Below are positions 33,585 to 43,147 of a DNA stretch of 64,000 nt, piece by piece. The translations under genes were made by a program, and so were the position numbers. Position 1 is the first letter of the stretch. The number at the start of each line of letters is the position of its first letter. The DNA comes from HXMU1420-13 sp963691715 (lineage in GTDB: Bacteria > Bacteroidota > Rhodothermia > Balneolales > Balneolaceae), in the NCBI GenBank assembly GCA_963691715.1, contig OY829281.1, forward strand, positions 1,674,001 through 1,738,000, written 5' to 3'. The notes beneath the pieces were generated by a model. That model searched no databases. It saw only the letters and a list, made by a program, of their open reading frames with translations, and had not been told where the DNA came from.

Positions 33585-34265
33585 CTAATTTCTATCTATT
33601 TCGACCTAGTTTACTACTGAAATTTAGAATCATTAATCCAAGTAAGGATTCAATAAACTTACAAAATTTGCAACTAAAAAATAGATCTTGATTCTTCTAT
33701 ATTGTAAAAAGCATCTTTCTGAGTGCTTACTTACGGAAATCGGATCGAACACCGCTAAATCAAACCCTATCGCCCAGAAACCAATGAAACCATGGAGAAG
33801 ATGATAGAGTTATTTTAGTGGGCACAGAAAATGAATACCAGTAGTTTGATTGGTCATGGAGTATTAACAGAGATAGATAGAAAGATATTTTCAGCCATTA
33901 TCATTAATGTTAAGACATAACCTTACTTCCATTAATCGAAGAGTACTTACACCCCTGTAGTTTCGTATAAAAAGACACGTTACGATCTTATAATGTCTTG
34001 GATACTTCCTTGCTCGGACATATGTGTATCAACTATCAGGGGTTTATTGCCGAGAAGATAATCATATCCATGAGATAGTATATATCTGGAGCAAATGCCA
34101 TACATACATTTAGAGTTAATGGGATAAAACGCAATTATTTTTGTTGGTATTTGAAATAATATGAATAGCATTTCAATGATGGAGATCTTTTACAACTAAT
34201 AACCCAAATAAAATCATGGTATAAACACTCCAAACATTAACCCTTAGCTACTTCAGCCCCTTTTA
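33585..34265 (-). other. 681-base decayed intergenic zone, possible glycosyltransferase relic
   Basis: No intact gene is seen. A 63-codon minus-strand frame (34171-33980) reads ILSHGYDYLLGNKPLIVDTH and ends SEQGSIQDIIRS, loosely like the C-terminal nucleotide-binding part of a family 4 glycosyltransferase. Frames around it are full of stops. I treat the zone as a relic of a lost gene, with low confidence about which. Confidence 0.4.
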
Positions 34266-35372
34266 TTATTTATTAATGGTCATTTTTGAAAATAACTCAT
34301 CGTACTGATTCGCAATCTTTTCCCATGTGTAATTGGCTGAAATACGATCTCTGGAAATTGATTTCTGATTTTCCACTTTTTCAGCTTCAGTATCTAGCTT
34401 AGCAACTGCATCCGCAAAGCTTGCTGGATTTTTCTTAAAATATGATCCGTGTTTCTCATCCAATAAAACTTCTCTGCTGAATTGAGTATCCAATGCTAAG
34501 ATTGAACATCCATAGGCTAGTGCTTTCAACAAGGTAGGGTTAGTACCTCCATATTCATGCCCGTGAACATACACATAGGCATTAGCATATAATTCCATTA
34601 GCAATTCCTGGTCGTACACATAGCCGGGAAAAATTATACGATCAGAAGCTTCAGATTTTATTCGATCAGCATATTCATCGGCATATGGCACATCACCTAT
34701 TACTAAAAGTTTCTTCTTAGAATCACATTGCTTAAATCCTTCAACAATGATATCGGCGTTGTTATCGGGAATTAACCGACCCACGACTAGGTAATATTCA
34801 TTTTTTTTGAGTCCAAATTGTTCAATTTTCCCGGCCGAGGTACTCGTCTTCGAATTTGCTCCATAGGCAATTACAACGGAATCAACGTTGAATTCATCTT
34901 GATAGATTCGCTTCATCTCTGCTGAATCAGAAATCAGGACATCAAATACTTTCGTTGATAATTTTGATGCCCAATAGAAATACTTTGCACCAAATCCCTT
35001 CCATTTAGGTCTTAGCCATTCTAATCCATCTGTAATAATTGCCGTTTTTTGACCAAAGATTTTTGTAATGATTCCAAACGGCCCATTCGCTGTATTCACA
35101 TAAAGAATGGCATCATATCTGCCAGCAAAAATTGCATGTAACGTTGAAAGAAAGCTGTTACTTAATTGCCCTAAACCTTTCCCTTTTATAGTAGGAATAT
35201 AATGTAGTTTAATCCCATTCACTTCTTTAGGTTTTTCATCAAAAAGATATCCGTGACAGTAAACATGAACTTCATATTTCTCGCTCAACAATTCGAAGGT
35301 TTCTCTCACAAACGTTTCATATCCGCTATATACATATGGATACCCTCTAGAACCAATTACTGCAATTTTCAT
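34266..35372 (-). CDS. Glycosyltransferase with DUF1972 N-terminus (GT4, rhamnosyltransferase-like)
   Basis: A 368-residue GT-B fold enzyme. The start, MKIAVIGSRGYPYVYSGYET, and FVRETFELLSEKYEVHVYCH form the DUF1972 acceptor domain of rhamnosyl- and related transferases. The donor half has YYLVVGRLIPDNNADIIVEG and HGHEYGGTNPTLLKALAYGC, where GGTNPTLLKAL replaces the EGFGxxxxEA motif. That form suggests a dTDP- or UDP-sugar donor, and rmlCDBA next door makes rhamnose a candidate. The start overlaps the acetyltransferase stop by four bases. Confidence 0.88.
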   Translation of the reverse strand: MKIAVIGSRGYPYVYSGYETFVRETFELLSEKYEVHVYCHGYLFDEKPKEVNGIKLHYIPTIKGKGLGQLSNSFLSTLHAIFAGRYDAILYVNTANGPFGIITKIFGQKTAIITDGLEWLRPKWKGFGAKYFYWASKLSTKVFDVLISDSAEMKRIYQDEFNVDSVVIAYGANSKTSTSAGKIEQFGLKKNEYYLVVGRLIPDNNADIIVEGFKQCDSKKKLLVIGDVPYADEYADRIKSEASDRIIFPGYVYDQELLMELYANAYVYVHGHEYGGTNPTLLKALAYGCSILALDTQFSREVLLDEKHGSYFKKNPASFADAVAKLDTEAEKVENQKSISRDRISANYTWEKIANQYDELFSKMTINK

Positions 35373-36067
35373 TGTAATCTACTCTTTAAAATCTTAGCAG
35401 GAATACCAGCTATTACCATGTTCGGCTCAATTACGGATTTAGTTACAACCGAACCCGCTGCTACTACTGTACCTTTTGAGAGTTTTACCCCATCTAGAAT
35501 AGTTACTGAAGCTCCAATCCAACAATCGTCAGAAATACAAACACCTATTCTACTTTCACCTTGATTCTTTATAGCAATATCTTTTTTGTCGATGTTATGA
35601 TTTTCAGAAAAAATTCTTACATCTGGGCCCATAATTACGTTTTCCCCAATCTCTACCCCTCCTTGGCCACCAATAAAATTGTTAGAGCCAATTGCAGAGT
35701 TAGAACCAATCTTAATGCCAATCCCTTTATTTCTTATAACACCAGTTCCAATTAATCGAGCACCAAAGGCTATTGTAACATTATCACTAATTTGAATTCC
35801 ATTCTTTGAAATAGCTTTTATTGTAACATTATCTTCTATTATACAATTGGAACCCACACATAGATATTTTTTATAATCAATTCGGCAGTTCTTGCCTTTA
35901 AATATTAGCCCCCCCGTGCCTATTTGTGCCCGCAAAAGCAAACCTCTTAATAACTGCGCAGTTCTATATTGTATTGTTTTTATGATATCATAGAAGGATA
36001 AATCCTCTTCTATTTCATATTGTTCCTCTTTTTTTAATCTTTTTATTAGCTTTTCAAAAAATTTCAT
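35369..36067 (-). CDS. Hexapeptide-repeat O-acetyltransferase
   Basis: A 232-residue left-handed beta-helix protein. The first 45 residues are basic and helical (FFEKLIKRLKKEEQYEIEED). Hexapeptide repeats run from about 50 to 220 (for example GSNCIIEDNVTIKAIS, GSNSAIGSNNFIGG), with the catalytic-type stretch RIFSENHNIDKKD and the end VVTKSVIEPNMVIAGIPAKI. It belongs with CapG/WcaF-like maltose-acetyltransferase relatives and probably decorates the repeat unit or a lipid-linked sugar. It overlaps both neighbours by four bases (ATGA), so it is tightly coupled to the two glycosyltransferases. Confidence 0.85.
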   Translation of the reverse strand: MKFFEKLIKRLKKEEQYEIEEDLSFYDIIKTIQYRTAQLLRGLLLRAQIGTGGLIFKGKNCRIDYKKYLCVGSNCIIEDNVTIKAISKNGIQISDNVTIAFGARLIGTGVIRNKGIGIKIGSNSAIGSNNFIGGQGGVEIGENVIMGPDVRIFSENHNIDKKDIAIKNQGESRIGVCISDDCWIGASVTILDGVKLSKGTVVAAGSVVTKSVIEPNMVIAGIPAKILKSRLQ

Positions 36068-37131
36068 TTACCAAGTATATCGATTAATTTCTTTATTGAA
36101 TTTTCCCAAGTAAATCTCCTAACTCGAACCTCTCCATTTCTTTTTAGTTGATTCCTCAAATCTTCGTCATTCAATAATTTCTCGATTTTACTTGCAATAT
36201 CTTTCGGTTTATTAGGGTCTACAAATACGGCAGCATTACCACATACTTCTGGGAAACAAGAAGTATTTGAAACAATAACAGGCAAATTATATGACATAGC
36301 TTCCAATGGTGGTAATCCAAACCCCTCTTCATATGATACAAAAGCAAAAATACTTGCATTATTGTATAACCAAATTAAGTCGTCATCAGAAACATAACCA
36401 GTAAACAAAATTCTTTCGGAAGGTATTTTATTAAGAGTATTTTGCCAATCATCACCACCAGCGATTACTAATTTAACATCTAGTCTTGATAGATAATTAA
36501 ATGATGTTATTAAATTTTTAACATTTTTTCGATCGTTAATCCTACCGACATAGAGTACATATTTTCCACTTACATCAATTGTTGATTTTATGACCCCATT
36601 CTTTTCAACTGATTTGTAATTCGAAATTAGATGATCTACTCCATTATATACAACATGTATAGTTTTATTCTTCTTAAGGTAATTTTTAATTCTACTTCTT
36701 TCATTTTCAGAAATAGTGACAATCTCATCAGCAAGATGAAGACTCAATAAAATAAACCTAAACATTAATCTCTCAAATAATGAGAAAAAATTCGGATGTG
36801 TATAAAAAATTATATCATGAACAAATACAATACTCTTATTTCTTGAGATAATGGGTGTGTAGTTTTGAAATAAGCATACATCAAATTTGTTGAAATAAAA
36901 TAAGAATGGAAATATTAGTAAATTTGTCAGAAGTGAGTAATTTGGGATTTTCAAAGTGAAGAAACCTAATGTTTCATATTTAGAAATATTCGGGTCATTC
37001 TTATCTACAATTAATGTAATTCTATAATCTGAAGTAAATCTCTCTAGCTGTTTAACTTGCTGCTTAACAACAACTTTTCCCGATGTTGGACCATTATATA
37101 ACCACTTTGCATCAATAAGTATGGATTTCAT
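36064..37131 (-). CDS. Family 4 glycosyltransferase (GT-B)
   Basis: A 355-residue glycosyltransferase. The C-terminal donor domain has GKYVLYVGRINDRKNVKNLI, VIAGGDDW and the GT4 motif YEEGFGLPPLEAMSYNLPVI, followed by NTSCFPEVCGNAAVFVDP. The N-terminal acceptor domain carries IVFVHDIIFYTHPNFFS and DEIVTISENERSRIKNYL. It is cytoplasmic or membrane-associated and adds one sugar to the lipid-linked unit; specificity cannot be read. Base composition is clearly more AT-rich than in the conserved genes of the window. It overlaps both flanking genes by four bases. Confidence 0.9.
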   Translation of the reverse strand: MKSILIDAKWLYNGPTSGKVVVKQQVKQLERFTSDYRITLIVDKNDPNISKYETLGFFTLKIPNYSLLTNLLIFPFLFYFNKFDVCLFQNYTPIISRNKSIVFVHDIIFYTHPNFFSLFERLMFRFILLSLHLADEIVTISENERSRIKNYLKKNKTIHVVYNGVDHLISNYKSVEKNGVIKSTIDVSGKYVLYVGRINDRKNVKNLITSFNYLSRLDVKLVIAGGDDWQNTLNKIPSERILFTGYVSDDDLIWLYNNASIFAFVSYEEGFGLPPLEAMSYNLPVIVSNTSCFPEVCGNAAVFVDPNKPKDIASKIEKLLNDEDLRNQLKRNGEVRVRRFTWENSIKKLIDILGK

Positions 37132-38255
37132 ATTTTGCTCTTTTGATGACTATTAAGTAATAAAACAGGTAAATACCAAAATTGCATTAGCTGTATAGTC
37201 GGTGAAGTTATATTCATTAATAAATAGATCAATAAAATCATGATACCGAAATTATCTAATTTTTTTGTGATATATATAAAGAATACTAAAAATGAAGAAA
37301 CTCCCAAAATCCCCCAATCATATAGAATTGAAATAGGTAAATTTGCTATATAATACCAATTATCAAATCCATGTATGGCAATCAAATTTTCAGTACCGTT
37401 ACCTAACCACCAATTTTGCATATTAGAAAATGCAATTAATATTATATAATACCTCCAATTACTAGTTAAGTAATCAACATTTAACTCATCAATTTTATCG
37501 AAAACTGTAACATAGCTTGATAAGATAAAAAGAAAAAAGCTTACAGAAACTATTAATATTGTGCTTGTTACTACCCCCGAAGTAAAACTCTTGTTCTTAA
37601 ACAATAAAAATATAGTACCAAAAAACACACCCAACCAAGAAATACGCGTATAACTCATTATCAAGCATGTGCTTATAATAAGTAAATAAATTATCAAAAA
37701 ACTTTTCTTTGTGTTTAAATATTTATTTAATATGTAAAGAAATAGAATTGCATTAGAAATACCATTTATATTTGCTACAGCATTAAACCCCTCAAGCCAA
37801 TATGATCCAAAATCATATCTTACAGTGCCAAAGTCGAACCCCAGAAAATACAAAGGAAAACTGATTAATGAGATTATATTTATTAATACCCCAAATCCTA
37901 TAAAAAAATTTACAATTTCCTGTTTTTTATCTTGAACAAATAAAAGTATAATTATTATTACTGCATAAATTATATATAGGATTGATTTATTAAGTGAATA
38001 ATCAGATGTTACAGATATAGTAGATGAAAAAAGAATGACTAGTATGCATAGTATTAGTGAAACAATGATCTTATGATTTTTAATAATCAATTTTTTTTTA
38101 ATCACAATTATAACCACAAGAATTATGAAAACAAATACTAAAATCATATGGTCATATCTTACTGTTGTACCTCTTAATTGAAATGAAATTCCTGACAAAA
38201 AAAAAGTCGTTATAAACAGATAATGAATAAATCTAAGGAGGAAAGTCGAATTCAT
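37128..38255 (-). CDS. wzy: Wzy-like polysaccharide polymerase (O-antigen polymerase/ligase family)
   Basis: A 375-residue polytopic protein with about ten hydrophobic segments and very AT-rich codon use. Its larger extracytoplasmic loops lie around residues 140-160 (YDFGSYWLEGFNAVANINGI) and 255-310 (NMQNWWLGNGTENLIAIHGF). The WLGNGTEN stretch resembles the periplasmic loop of Wzy/WaaL proteins. In Wzx/Wzy systems this enzyme joins repeat units in the periplasm, and Wzx, Wzz and an outer-membrane exporter are all encoded here. It could alternatively be a ligase, but the context favours Wzy. It is adjacent to the next gene with no gap. Confidence 0.8.
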   Translation of the reverse strand: MNSTFLLRFIHYLFITTFFLSGISFQLRGTTVRYDHMILVFVFIILVVIIVIKKKLIIKNHKIIVSLILCILVILFSSTISVTSDYSLNKSILYIIYAVIIIILLFVQDKKQEIVNFFIGFGVLINIISLISFPLYFLGFDFGTVRYDFGSYWLEGFNAVANINGISNAILFLYILNKYLNTKKSFLIIYLLIISTCLIMSYTRISWLGVFFGTIFLLFKNKSFTSGVVTSTILIVSVSFFLFILSSYVTVFDKIDELNVDYLTSNWRYYIILIAFSNMQNWWLGNGTENLIAIHGFDNWYYIANLPISILYDWGILGVSSFLVFFIYITKKLDNFGIMILLIYLLMNITSPTIQLMQFWYLPVLLLNSHQKSKI

Positions 38256-39578
38256 TCAGATTTCTTTTAAAAAATTAGCAATACTCTGAATATTTGACAC
38301 TTCCAAAACTGATGGGTCAATAAGTGGATCACTAATTCTACCTTTCCATGTACTTTTTCTCATTTCTTCTAGAAACTCATCAAAACTGACTCCATCAAAC
38401 CCATCGTTTAATAATTCATCGAAGGTATGTGATCGTAAGTACTTTGGTGTAATTGATTTTATCATTTGCAATTTTGCAAAATAAACATCTGAAAATATTA
38501 CTGACTTAACTCCAAGTTTTGCCGCTTCAAATGCTGAAGTTCCTGAAATACTAGAAACAAATAAGGCATTCTTCATTAGTTCTTCAATGTCTGACTGCTC
38601 AGATACAATCAATATATTGGTGAAAGATTTTAATACACCATAAAACCTTTTACCCCTATCCCCTAAAGCACTTTTATGCTCTTTTATAACAATATATACA
38701 TCATTTGGTATTTTTCTCCAGAGGTTAATGATATTTGTTAACTGATCTTCGTAATATCTACCAACTACATCAACAGAAGATTCTGGGGTTTTATGTAATG
38801 TAATTAAGATATACTTATCAGGTAGCTCATCTGATAATATTTTTTTTACAAAGTATTTGTAATAGTAAAATCTAAATACTTTATTTGCACCTCTGATAAG
38901 CCTCTGCAAGATTCTGCTGTCTGGTACAGTTAAATCATCCAATGGATAATCTTTACCAATAAAGATTTTAACAAAGTGATCTAGAATTCCCTTGATTTTA
39001 AATTTTCGATTTGCAGTTTTAGCAATTTTAGATGCTTCTCTGGCAACACCAATTTTATTCTGACCAAGCACAGTTACATCATTATTTATATTTTCAAATA
39101 CATGTTCTGTTTTTAAATATTCATCAGATAGTACAACAAAATTGTCCTTATATAATTTGAAATTTTGCAACATTAAGTATTTAACCTCAGAAAAATACTG
39201 TTTGATCACCCGATATGTAATTAGTTCAATAGAGGTTGTAAGCTCCCCTATAATATAATTTATCTTTTTACCCTTAATAAATAAGTATATCTTTTCTGCA
39301 CTAACTTCTAATATTTTTTTATCATTTTTTGTACAACCCAGTATCCTATCTGAATATAAGATTTCATTTAATGATTCTATCTCAATACTTGAGCCATATG
39401 AATTTAAATCTATTCCTCTATTAATTAATAAATAATTTTTTGGTTGAACTAATGATATGTATTTTTTGGATGTAACAATCCAATATACATTAACATCCTT
39501 CTGACAAGATAATTCATCAGCAATTTTATTGTAGAGTAATGTCTTATTTGAATTAGTTATGAACAGATAATTCTTCAT
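38256..39578 (-). CDS. Probable GT-B-fold glycosyltransferase or capsule-type transferase
   Basis: A 440-residue soluble protein I do not recognise at family level. The C-terminal half has YILITLHKTPESSVDVVGRY, VYIVIKEHKSALGDRG and VSSISGTSAFEAAKLGVKSV. This is the layout of KpsC/KpsS, sialyl- and glycerophospho-transferase-like GT-B enzymes, where a Ser/Gly-rich motif lines the donor site. The N-terminal half begins MKNYLFITNSNKTLLYNKIA. In a locus that makes a nonulosonic acid it is a candidate for the transferase using the CMP-sugar. It overlaps wzx by 26 bases. Confidence 0.6.
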   Translation of the reverse strand: MKNYLFITNSNKTLLYNKIADELSCQKDVNVYWIVTSKKYISLVQPKNYLLINRGIDLNSYGSSIEIESLNEILYSDRILGCTKNDKKILEVSAEKIYLFIKGKKINYIIGELTTSIELITYRVIKQYFSEVKYLMLQNFKLYKDNFVVLSDEYLKTEHVFENINNDVTVLGQNKIGVAREASKIAKTANRKFKIKGILDHFVKIFIGKDYPLDDLTVPDSRILQRLIRGANKVFRFYYYKYFVKKILSDELPDKYILITLHKTPESSVDVVGRYYEDQLTNIINLWRKIPNDVYIVIKEHKSALGDRGKRFYGVLKSFTNILIVSEQSDIEELMKNALFVSSISGTSAFEAAKLGVKSVIFSDVYFAKLQMIKSITPKYLRSHTFDELLNDGFDGVSFDEFLEEMRKSTWKGRISDPLIDPSVLEVSNIQSIANFLKEI

Positions 39579-40755
39579 TTTTCAAAATATTAAATACTAA
39601 GATTGAATTAATAATAAGTAAAGAAATTGTTTGACTAAGTATTAATAATATTTCATAACGTATATATATACTACTTATAATTATGAATGTAATATGTATT
39701 ATCAACAATTTTATAAATTTTATCTCATTTTTTAAAGCATAGTAAAAAGAGGAAATTATATATGAGTTTACTATAATAAACGAATAAATTGATAATGTAA
39801 TAATTAACCAAATATTATCTATGATAATATTTGGAAAAATTATTTTATGAACATTATTAATTAAAGAGATTGACAAAAGTACTATAAGCACTAAAAAAAA
39901 TATGTTTAATTGTGTATACCGCCTGAGGTTAAATGGTTTGCGATTACTATTTGATAAACTTGGATATAAATACATTGAAATACCTACACCAATACTTATA
40001 ATAAGTAGAGATAATTGTATACCTAATGCATAATCAAATGGTATAGGATAATTAAACATTCGATCAATAAGTGGATTTAACCTAAGTGTTAAAATCAAAA
40101 GAATATTTGATATCATTAAAACAACACTTCTTTTAATGTATTCAAAATATTTCTTATAAAACTTAATAAAAACTCCAAAATTGAAGTCTGAGTTTTTAAA
40201 TATTAAAATATATGATAGAGGTACAATTATGACTATTTTAGCTATAATTTCAGCTATGAACTTAATTTCAAATATTTGATAAAACGAAATTAAGAGAGAA
40301 AGTATTACAAAATAAATTAATCCATTTAATCCATTTAAAATTATATATTTTTTGTGATGATTCTGTTTCCTAAGAATAGAAAATGAATATGACTGTACAT
40401 TCATTAAAACTATAAATGACCAAATTATTATTATTGTAGTACCTTTTAATAATCCATTATAGCCACTAAACAAATATAAACTAGCGAAAATAGTAATTAG
40501 AGATAAAAGTGATAATGAAATAAATAAGGTAAATGTATAAGGTTCTTCTAATTCCTCTCTTATAAGTAGAGAGGGAATACCGTAATGAGTAATGCTAGCA
40601 ACAACTTGCGTCATCACAACTACTGAAATCAAATCTATATATTCGATTTCTGGGAGATATCTAATTAGTAAAATTGTTGATATTATACTAAAAATATATT
40701 GCACATAATTTGATACAACATATATTCCACCAATCAATACCTCTTTAGTTATCAT
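39553..40755 (-). CDS. wzx: Wzx-like polysaccharide flippase
   Basis: A 400-residue, extremely hydrophobic and AT-rich protein with about twelve predicted spans. The order begins GIYVVSNYVQYIFSIISTIL, then VVVMTQVVASITHYGIPSLL, and ends LILSQTISLLIINSILVFNI. This is the topology of the Wzx/MATE-related flippases, whose sequences vary greatly. It moves undecaprenyl-linked repeat units to the periplasmic face. Its start overlaps the pyruvyl transferase stop (taATG), and its end overlaps the next gene. Identification rests on topology, composition and context. Confidence 0.82.
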   Translation of the reverse strand: MITKEVLIGGIYVVSNYVQYIFSIISTILLIRYLPEIEYIDLISVVVMTQVVASITHYGIPSLLIREELEEPYTFTLFISLSLLSLITIFASLYLFSGYNGLLKGTTIIIIWSFIVLMNVQSYSFSILRKQNHHKKYIILNGLNGLIYFVILSLLISFYQIFEIKFIAEIIAKIVIIVPLSYILIFKNSDFNFGVFIKFYKKYFEYIKRSVVLMISNILLILTLRLNPLIDRMFNYPIPFDYALGIQLSLLIISIGVGISMYLYPSLSNSNRKPFNLRRYTQLNIFFLVLIVLLSISLINNVHKIIFPNIIIDNIWLIITLSIYSFIIVNSYIISSFYYALKNEIKFIKLLIIHITFIIISSIYIRYEILLILSQTISLLIINSILVFNILKNEELSVHN

Positions 40756-41984
40756 TAATTGGTAACTTCGGTTATTAATTCAAAATGTTTATTTGCTTCT
40801 CTTATTTTGTTATTTCTTTTTTGAAGTATTTCTTCAGAAATTAAATCAAAATTATTGATTAAATTAGTTACACGATCATTTAACCAACCCTTATTATACT
40901 TATAGATATCTATATAAAAAAAATCTAAATCATATTGTTTGTATAATCTTTCAACCTTTGAATGGTATCCAATTCCAATTATTGGTGTATTTGCATCTAT
41001 GGCCATAATATTTGCATGAAGTCGCATACCAATGAAAATATCCAATTCACTCATCTTATCAATCATTTCACTAACAGAGATATTTGGATTTATAATTTCT
41101 AAGTCTCTTGTTTTATTATAGTTTCTAAACTTTTTAACTAATTCCTTACTTATGTCCTCATCAGTATTTATTACCATTGGAAATAAATAGATATTTTTAA
41201 TTCTAACATCAATAACAGATAGGTCCTTCGCTATTAATTCTAATATTTTGTTTTGTTGACTCAATCGATGACTAAGTAGTCCAAATGGCATTAGATTTAT
41301 CCCAATTGATAACTCTCTCCGTTTTCTTTTTTTCTTTTCAATTTGAATCGAATTAGCGATGTCACACAAGCTATGAACATTATTATTACATTTTTTAAAC
41401 TTTTCAAATGTTACCATATCACGTGTTGTTATCAACAAACACTTTTTGCTTATATGCTTTATTAGCGTTTCTATTAAAATGTTAAAATCATTACTATTTG
41501 CTCCTACACTAAAGTAAACTATGTTTTTACCTAGCGCATAGACTAAATATAGCTTAGATAATTTGTAAAGCATACCAATCGTACTTCTTAGGTCATTACT
41601 ATGGGTTTCAAATACACCTCCTCCTCCATATACAAATATATCAAACTTATTTCTTTCTTTTATTAGATGATATAGACCATCACTTGTTCTTCCTTGTTTT
41701 ATAAATGTAAATTCATTGCCAATTTTTCTTTTAGAGTACTCTACATCGTATGAACTGAATACTACATTATCTATATCATTAATAAAGCCATTAGCAATTG
41801 AATAATTAATTGCATCATCCCCTACACTTCTATTTCCATATGCTCCATAGAATAATTTTCTTTTCCCAACCCTTTCATTTTTTCTTATGAGTACAAAAAA
41901 AATTGAGACTAGAATAACCAATAGTGTGAAGATTGGTTCAATATATTTTAATCCAGTTTTATTTCTAATTTGTTCCCAATGCAT
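40755..41984 (-). CDS. Polysaccharide pyruvyl transferase family protein (WcaK/CsaB-like)
   Basis: A 409-residue protein with an unusual N-terminal membrane segment (FTLLVILVSIFFVLI, about 18-33), then a GT-B-like body. Signatures are KLFYGAYGNRSVGDDAINYS near residue 43, VYGGGGVFETHSND, and IGMRLHANIMAIDANTPIIG with IGYHSKVERLYKQY near the C-terminus. These mark the WcaK/AmsJ/CsaB family, which transfers pyruvate ketals from phosphoenolpyruvate to sugars. It probably adds an acidic ketal to the repeat unit. It lies two bases after the NeuA fusion gene and overlaps wzx by one base. Confidence 0.88.
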   Translation of the reverse strand: MHWEQIRNKTGLKYIEPIFTLLVILVSIFFVLIRKNERVGKRKLFYGAYGNRSVGDDAINYSIANGFINDIDNVVFSSYDVEYSKRKIGNEFTFIKQGRTSDGLYHLIKERNKFDIFVYGGGGVFETHSNDLRSTIGMLYKLSKLYLVYALGKNIVYFSVGANSNDFNILIETLIKHISKKCLLITTRDMVTFEKFKKCNNNVHSLCDIANSIQIEKKKRKRRELSIGINLMPFGLLSHRLSQQNKILELIAKDLSVIDVRIKNIYLFPMVINTDEDISKELVKKFRNYNKTRDLEIINPNISVSEMIDKMSELDIFIGMRLHANIMAIDANTPIIGIGYHSKVERLYKQYDLDFFYIDIYKYNKGWLNDRVTNLINNFDLISEEILQKRNNKIREANKHFELITEVTN

Positions 41985-41986
41985 AA

Positions 41987-43147
41987 CTATCTAATGTTCA
42001 ATATTGTTTCAATAAACTCTCGTACTACACCCTCTCCACCTTTATTTTTCATCTGAATTATATTCGGAATTTGCTTAATCTCACTTGTTGCATCACTAGG
42101 GCAAGCTGCAAACCCTACTTTTTCGAGAAGTTCTTTGCAATTGATATCATCTCCTATGTAGGCTACTTCATTTAGTGAAATATTAAGTTCATTACATATT
42201 TTTTTTGCTGCCTCAAGTTTTCCACCAAATATTTCACCTTGGTATAAATAATTAACTTTCAATTTTTTAGCTCTTCGTTCAACAAGATCAGTGGTTTCTG
42301 AAGTTATAATACCAGTTTTTATACCAGCTACTCTTAATAACTGAAGCCCCATACCATCATGGGTATTAAATTTTTTTAATTCATCCCCGCTTTCGCTATA
42401 ATACATTCCTGCATCTGTGAGTACACCATCTACATCGGTCAAAAAAAGTTTAACATCCTTTTCAATTTCGTAATCATTTAGCGGTAAAATATACTTTCTC
42501 ATAAGAGATTCTGCTACAATCCAGTCTTCCTTTTCATCAATTTCAATAGCAGTATATTCTGGCATTTCTGAAATCCCAATTTTACCAAAGAGTCGATTTT
42601 TATTTTTTATTATGTTTGAAACTCTGTTTATGTAAAAAGCCCCATTTTCGAGAAATAAACCATTAAAATCCTGTCTTCTTGGTCGACTTAAATAACTATA
42701 ATTAATAGGTTGGCCGCTATCATTCCAAAAAAATCTTTTTGTTCTAACAGCAGATAGAACACTATCATAGTCATCTAACAGTTTCAAACCATTAGAAATA
42801 TCATTGGTTGTCAATAAGGGAGATGTTGCTTGAATTAATACAAAAATATCGTCACCAGATAAATTACTCACTTCTAGATACTCGAGAATAACACTTTCTG
42901 TAGAAGAATTATCAAGAGCATTTTCTTTTTTTCTGTAATAAATTACAACTTTATCAAAACAAAACGAACGAACAACATCTGCAATTTCATCACTATCAGT
43001 AGCAATAACAACTTCGTCTACTGAAGACTTCTTCTGTGCTGACAATGCTGTCCAATAAATCAATGGTTTACCACAAAATAGTTTAATATTTTTTCCTGGT
43101 ATCGATTTACTACCACCTCTTACGGGGATGAAAGCTACTGTTCTCAT
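41987..43147 (-). CDS. Fusion of CMP-nonulosonate cytidylyltransferase (NeuA-like) and KdsC-like HAD phosphatase
   Basis: A 386-residue two-domain protein. Residues 1-225 form a CMP-sugar synthetase: the start MRTVAFIPVRGGSKSIPGKN with the nucleotide-binding RGGSKSIPGKN, then VVIATDSDEIADV and DIFVLIQATSPLL. Residues 229-386 are a KdsC-type HAD phosphatase: LFLTDVDGVLTDAGMYYS with the nucleophile Asp, NTHDGMGLQLLRVAGIKTGI, and AYIGDDINCKELLEKVG. One polypeptide could therefore remove the 9-phosphate and activate the resulting sialic-acid-like sugar. The NeuB-like gene precedes it with a four-base overlap. This fits a phosphorylated-precursor route (NeuNAc-9-P or KDN-9-P), which is my inference. 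Confidence 0.9.
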   Translation of the reverse strand: MRTVAFIPVRGGSKSIPGKNIKLFCGKPLIYWTALSAQKKSSVDEVVIATDSDEIADVVRSFCFDKVVIYYRKKENALDNSSTESVILEYLEVSNLSGDDIFVLIQATSPLLTTNDISNGLKLLDDYDSVLSAVRTKRFFWNDSGQPINYSYLSRPRRQDFNGLFLENGAFYINRVSNIIKNKNRLFGKIGISEMPEYTAIEIDEKEDWIVAESLMRKYILPLNDYEIEKDVKLFLTDVDGVLTDAGMYYSESGDELKKFNTHDGMGLQLLRVAGIKTGIITSETTDLVERRAKKLKVNYLYQGEIFGGKLEAAKKICNELNISLNEVAYIGDDINCKELLEKVGFAACPSDATSEIKQIPNIIQMKNKGGEGVVREFIETILNIR

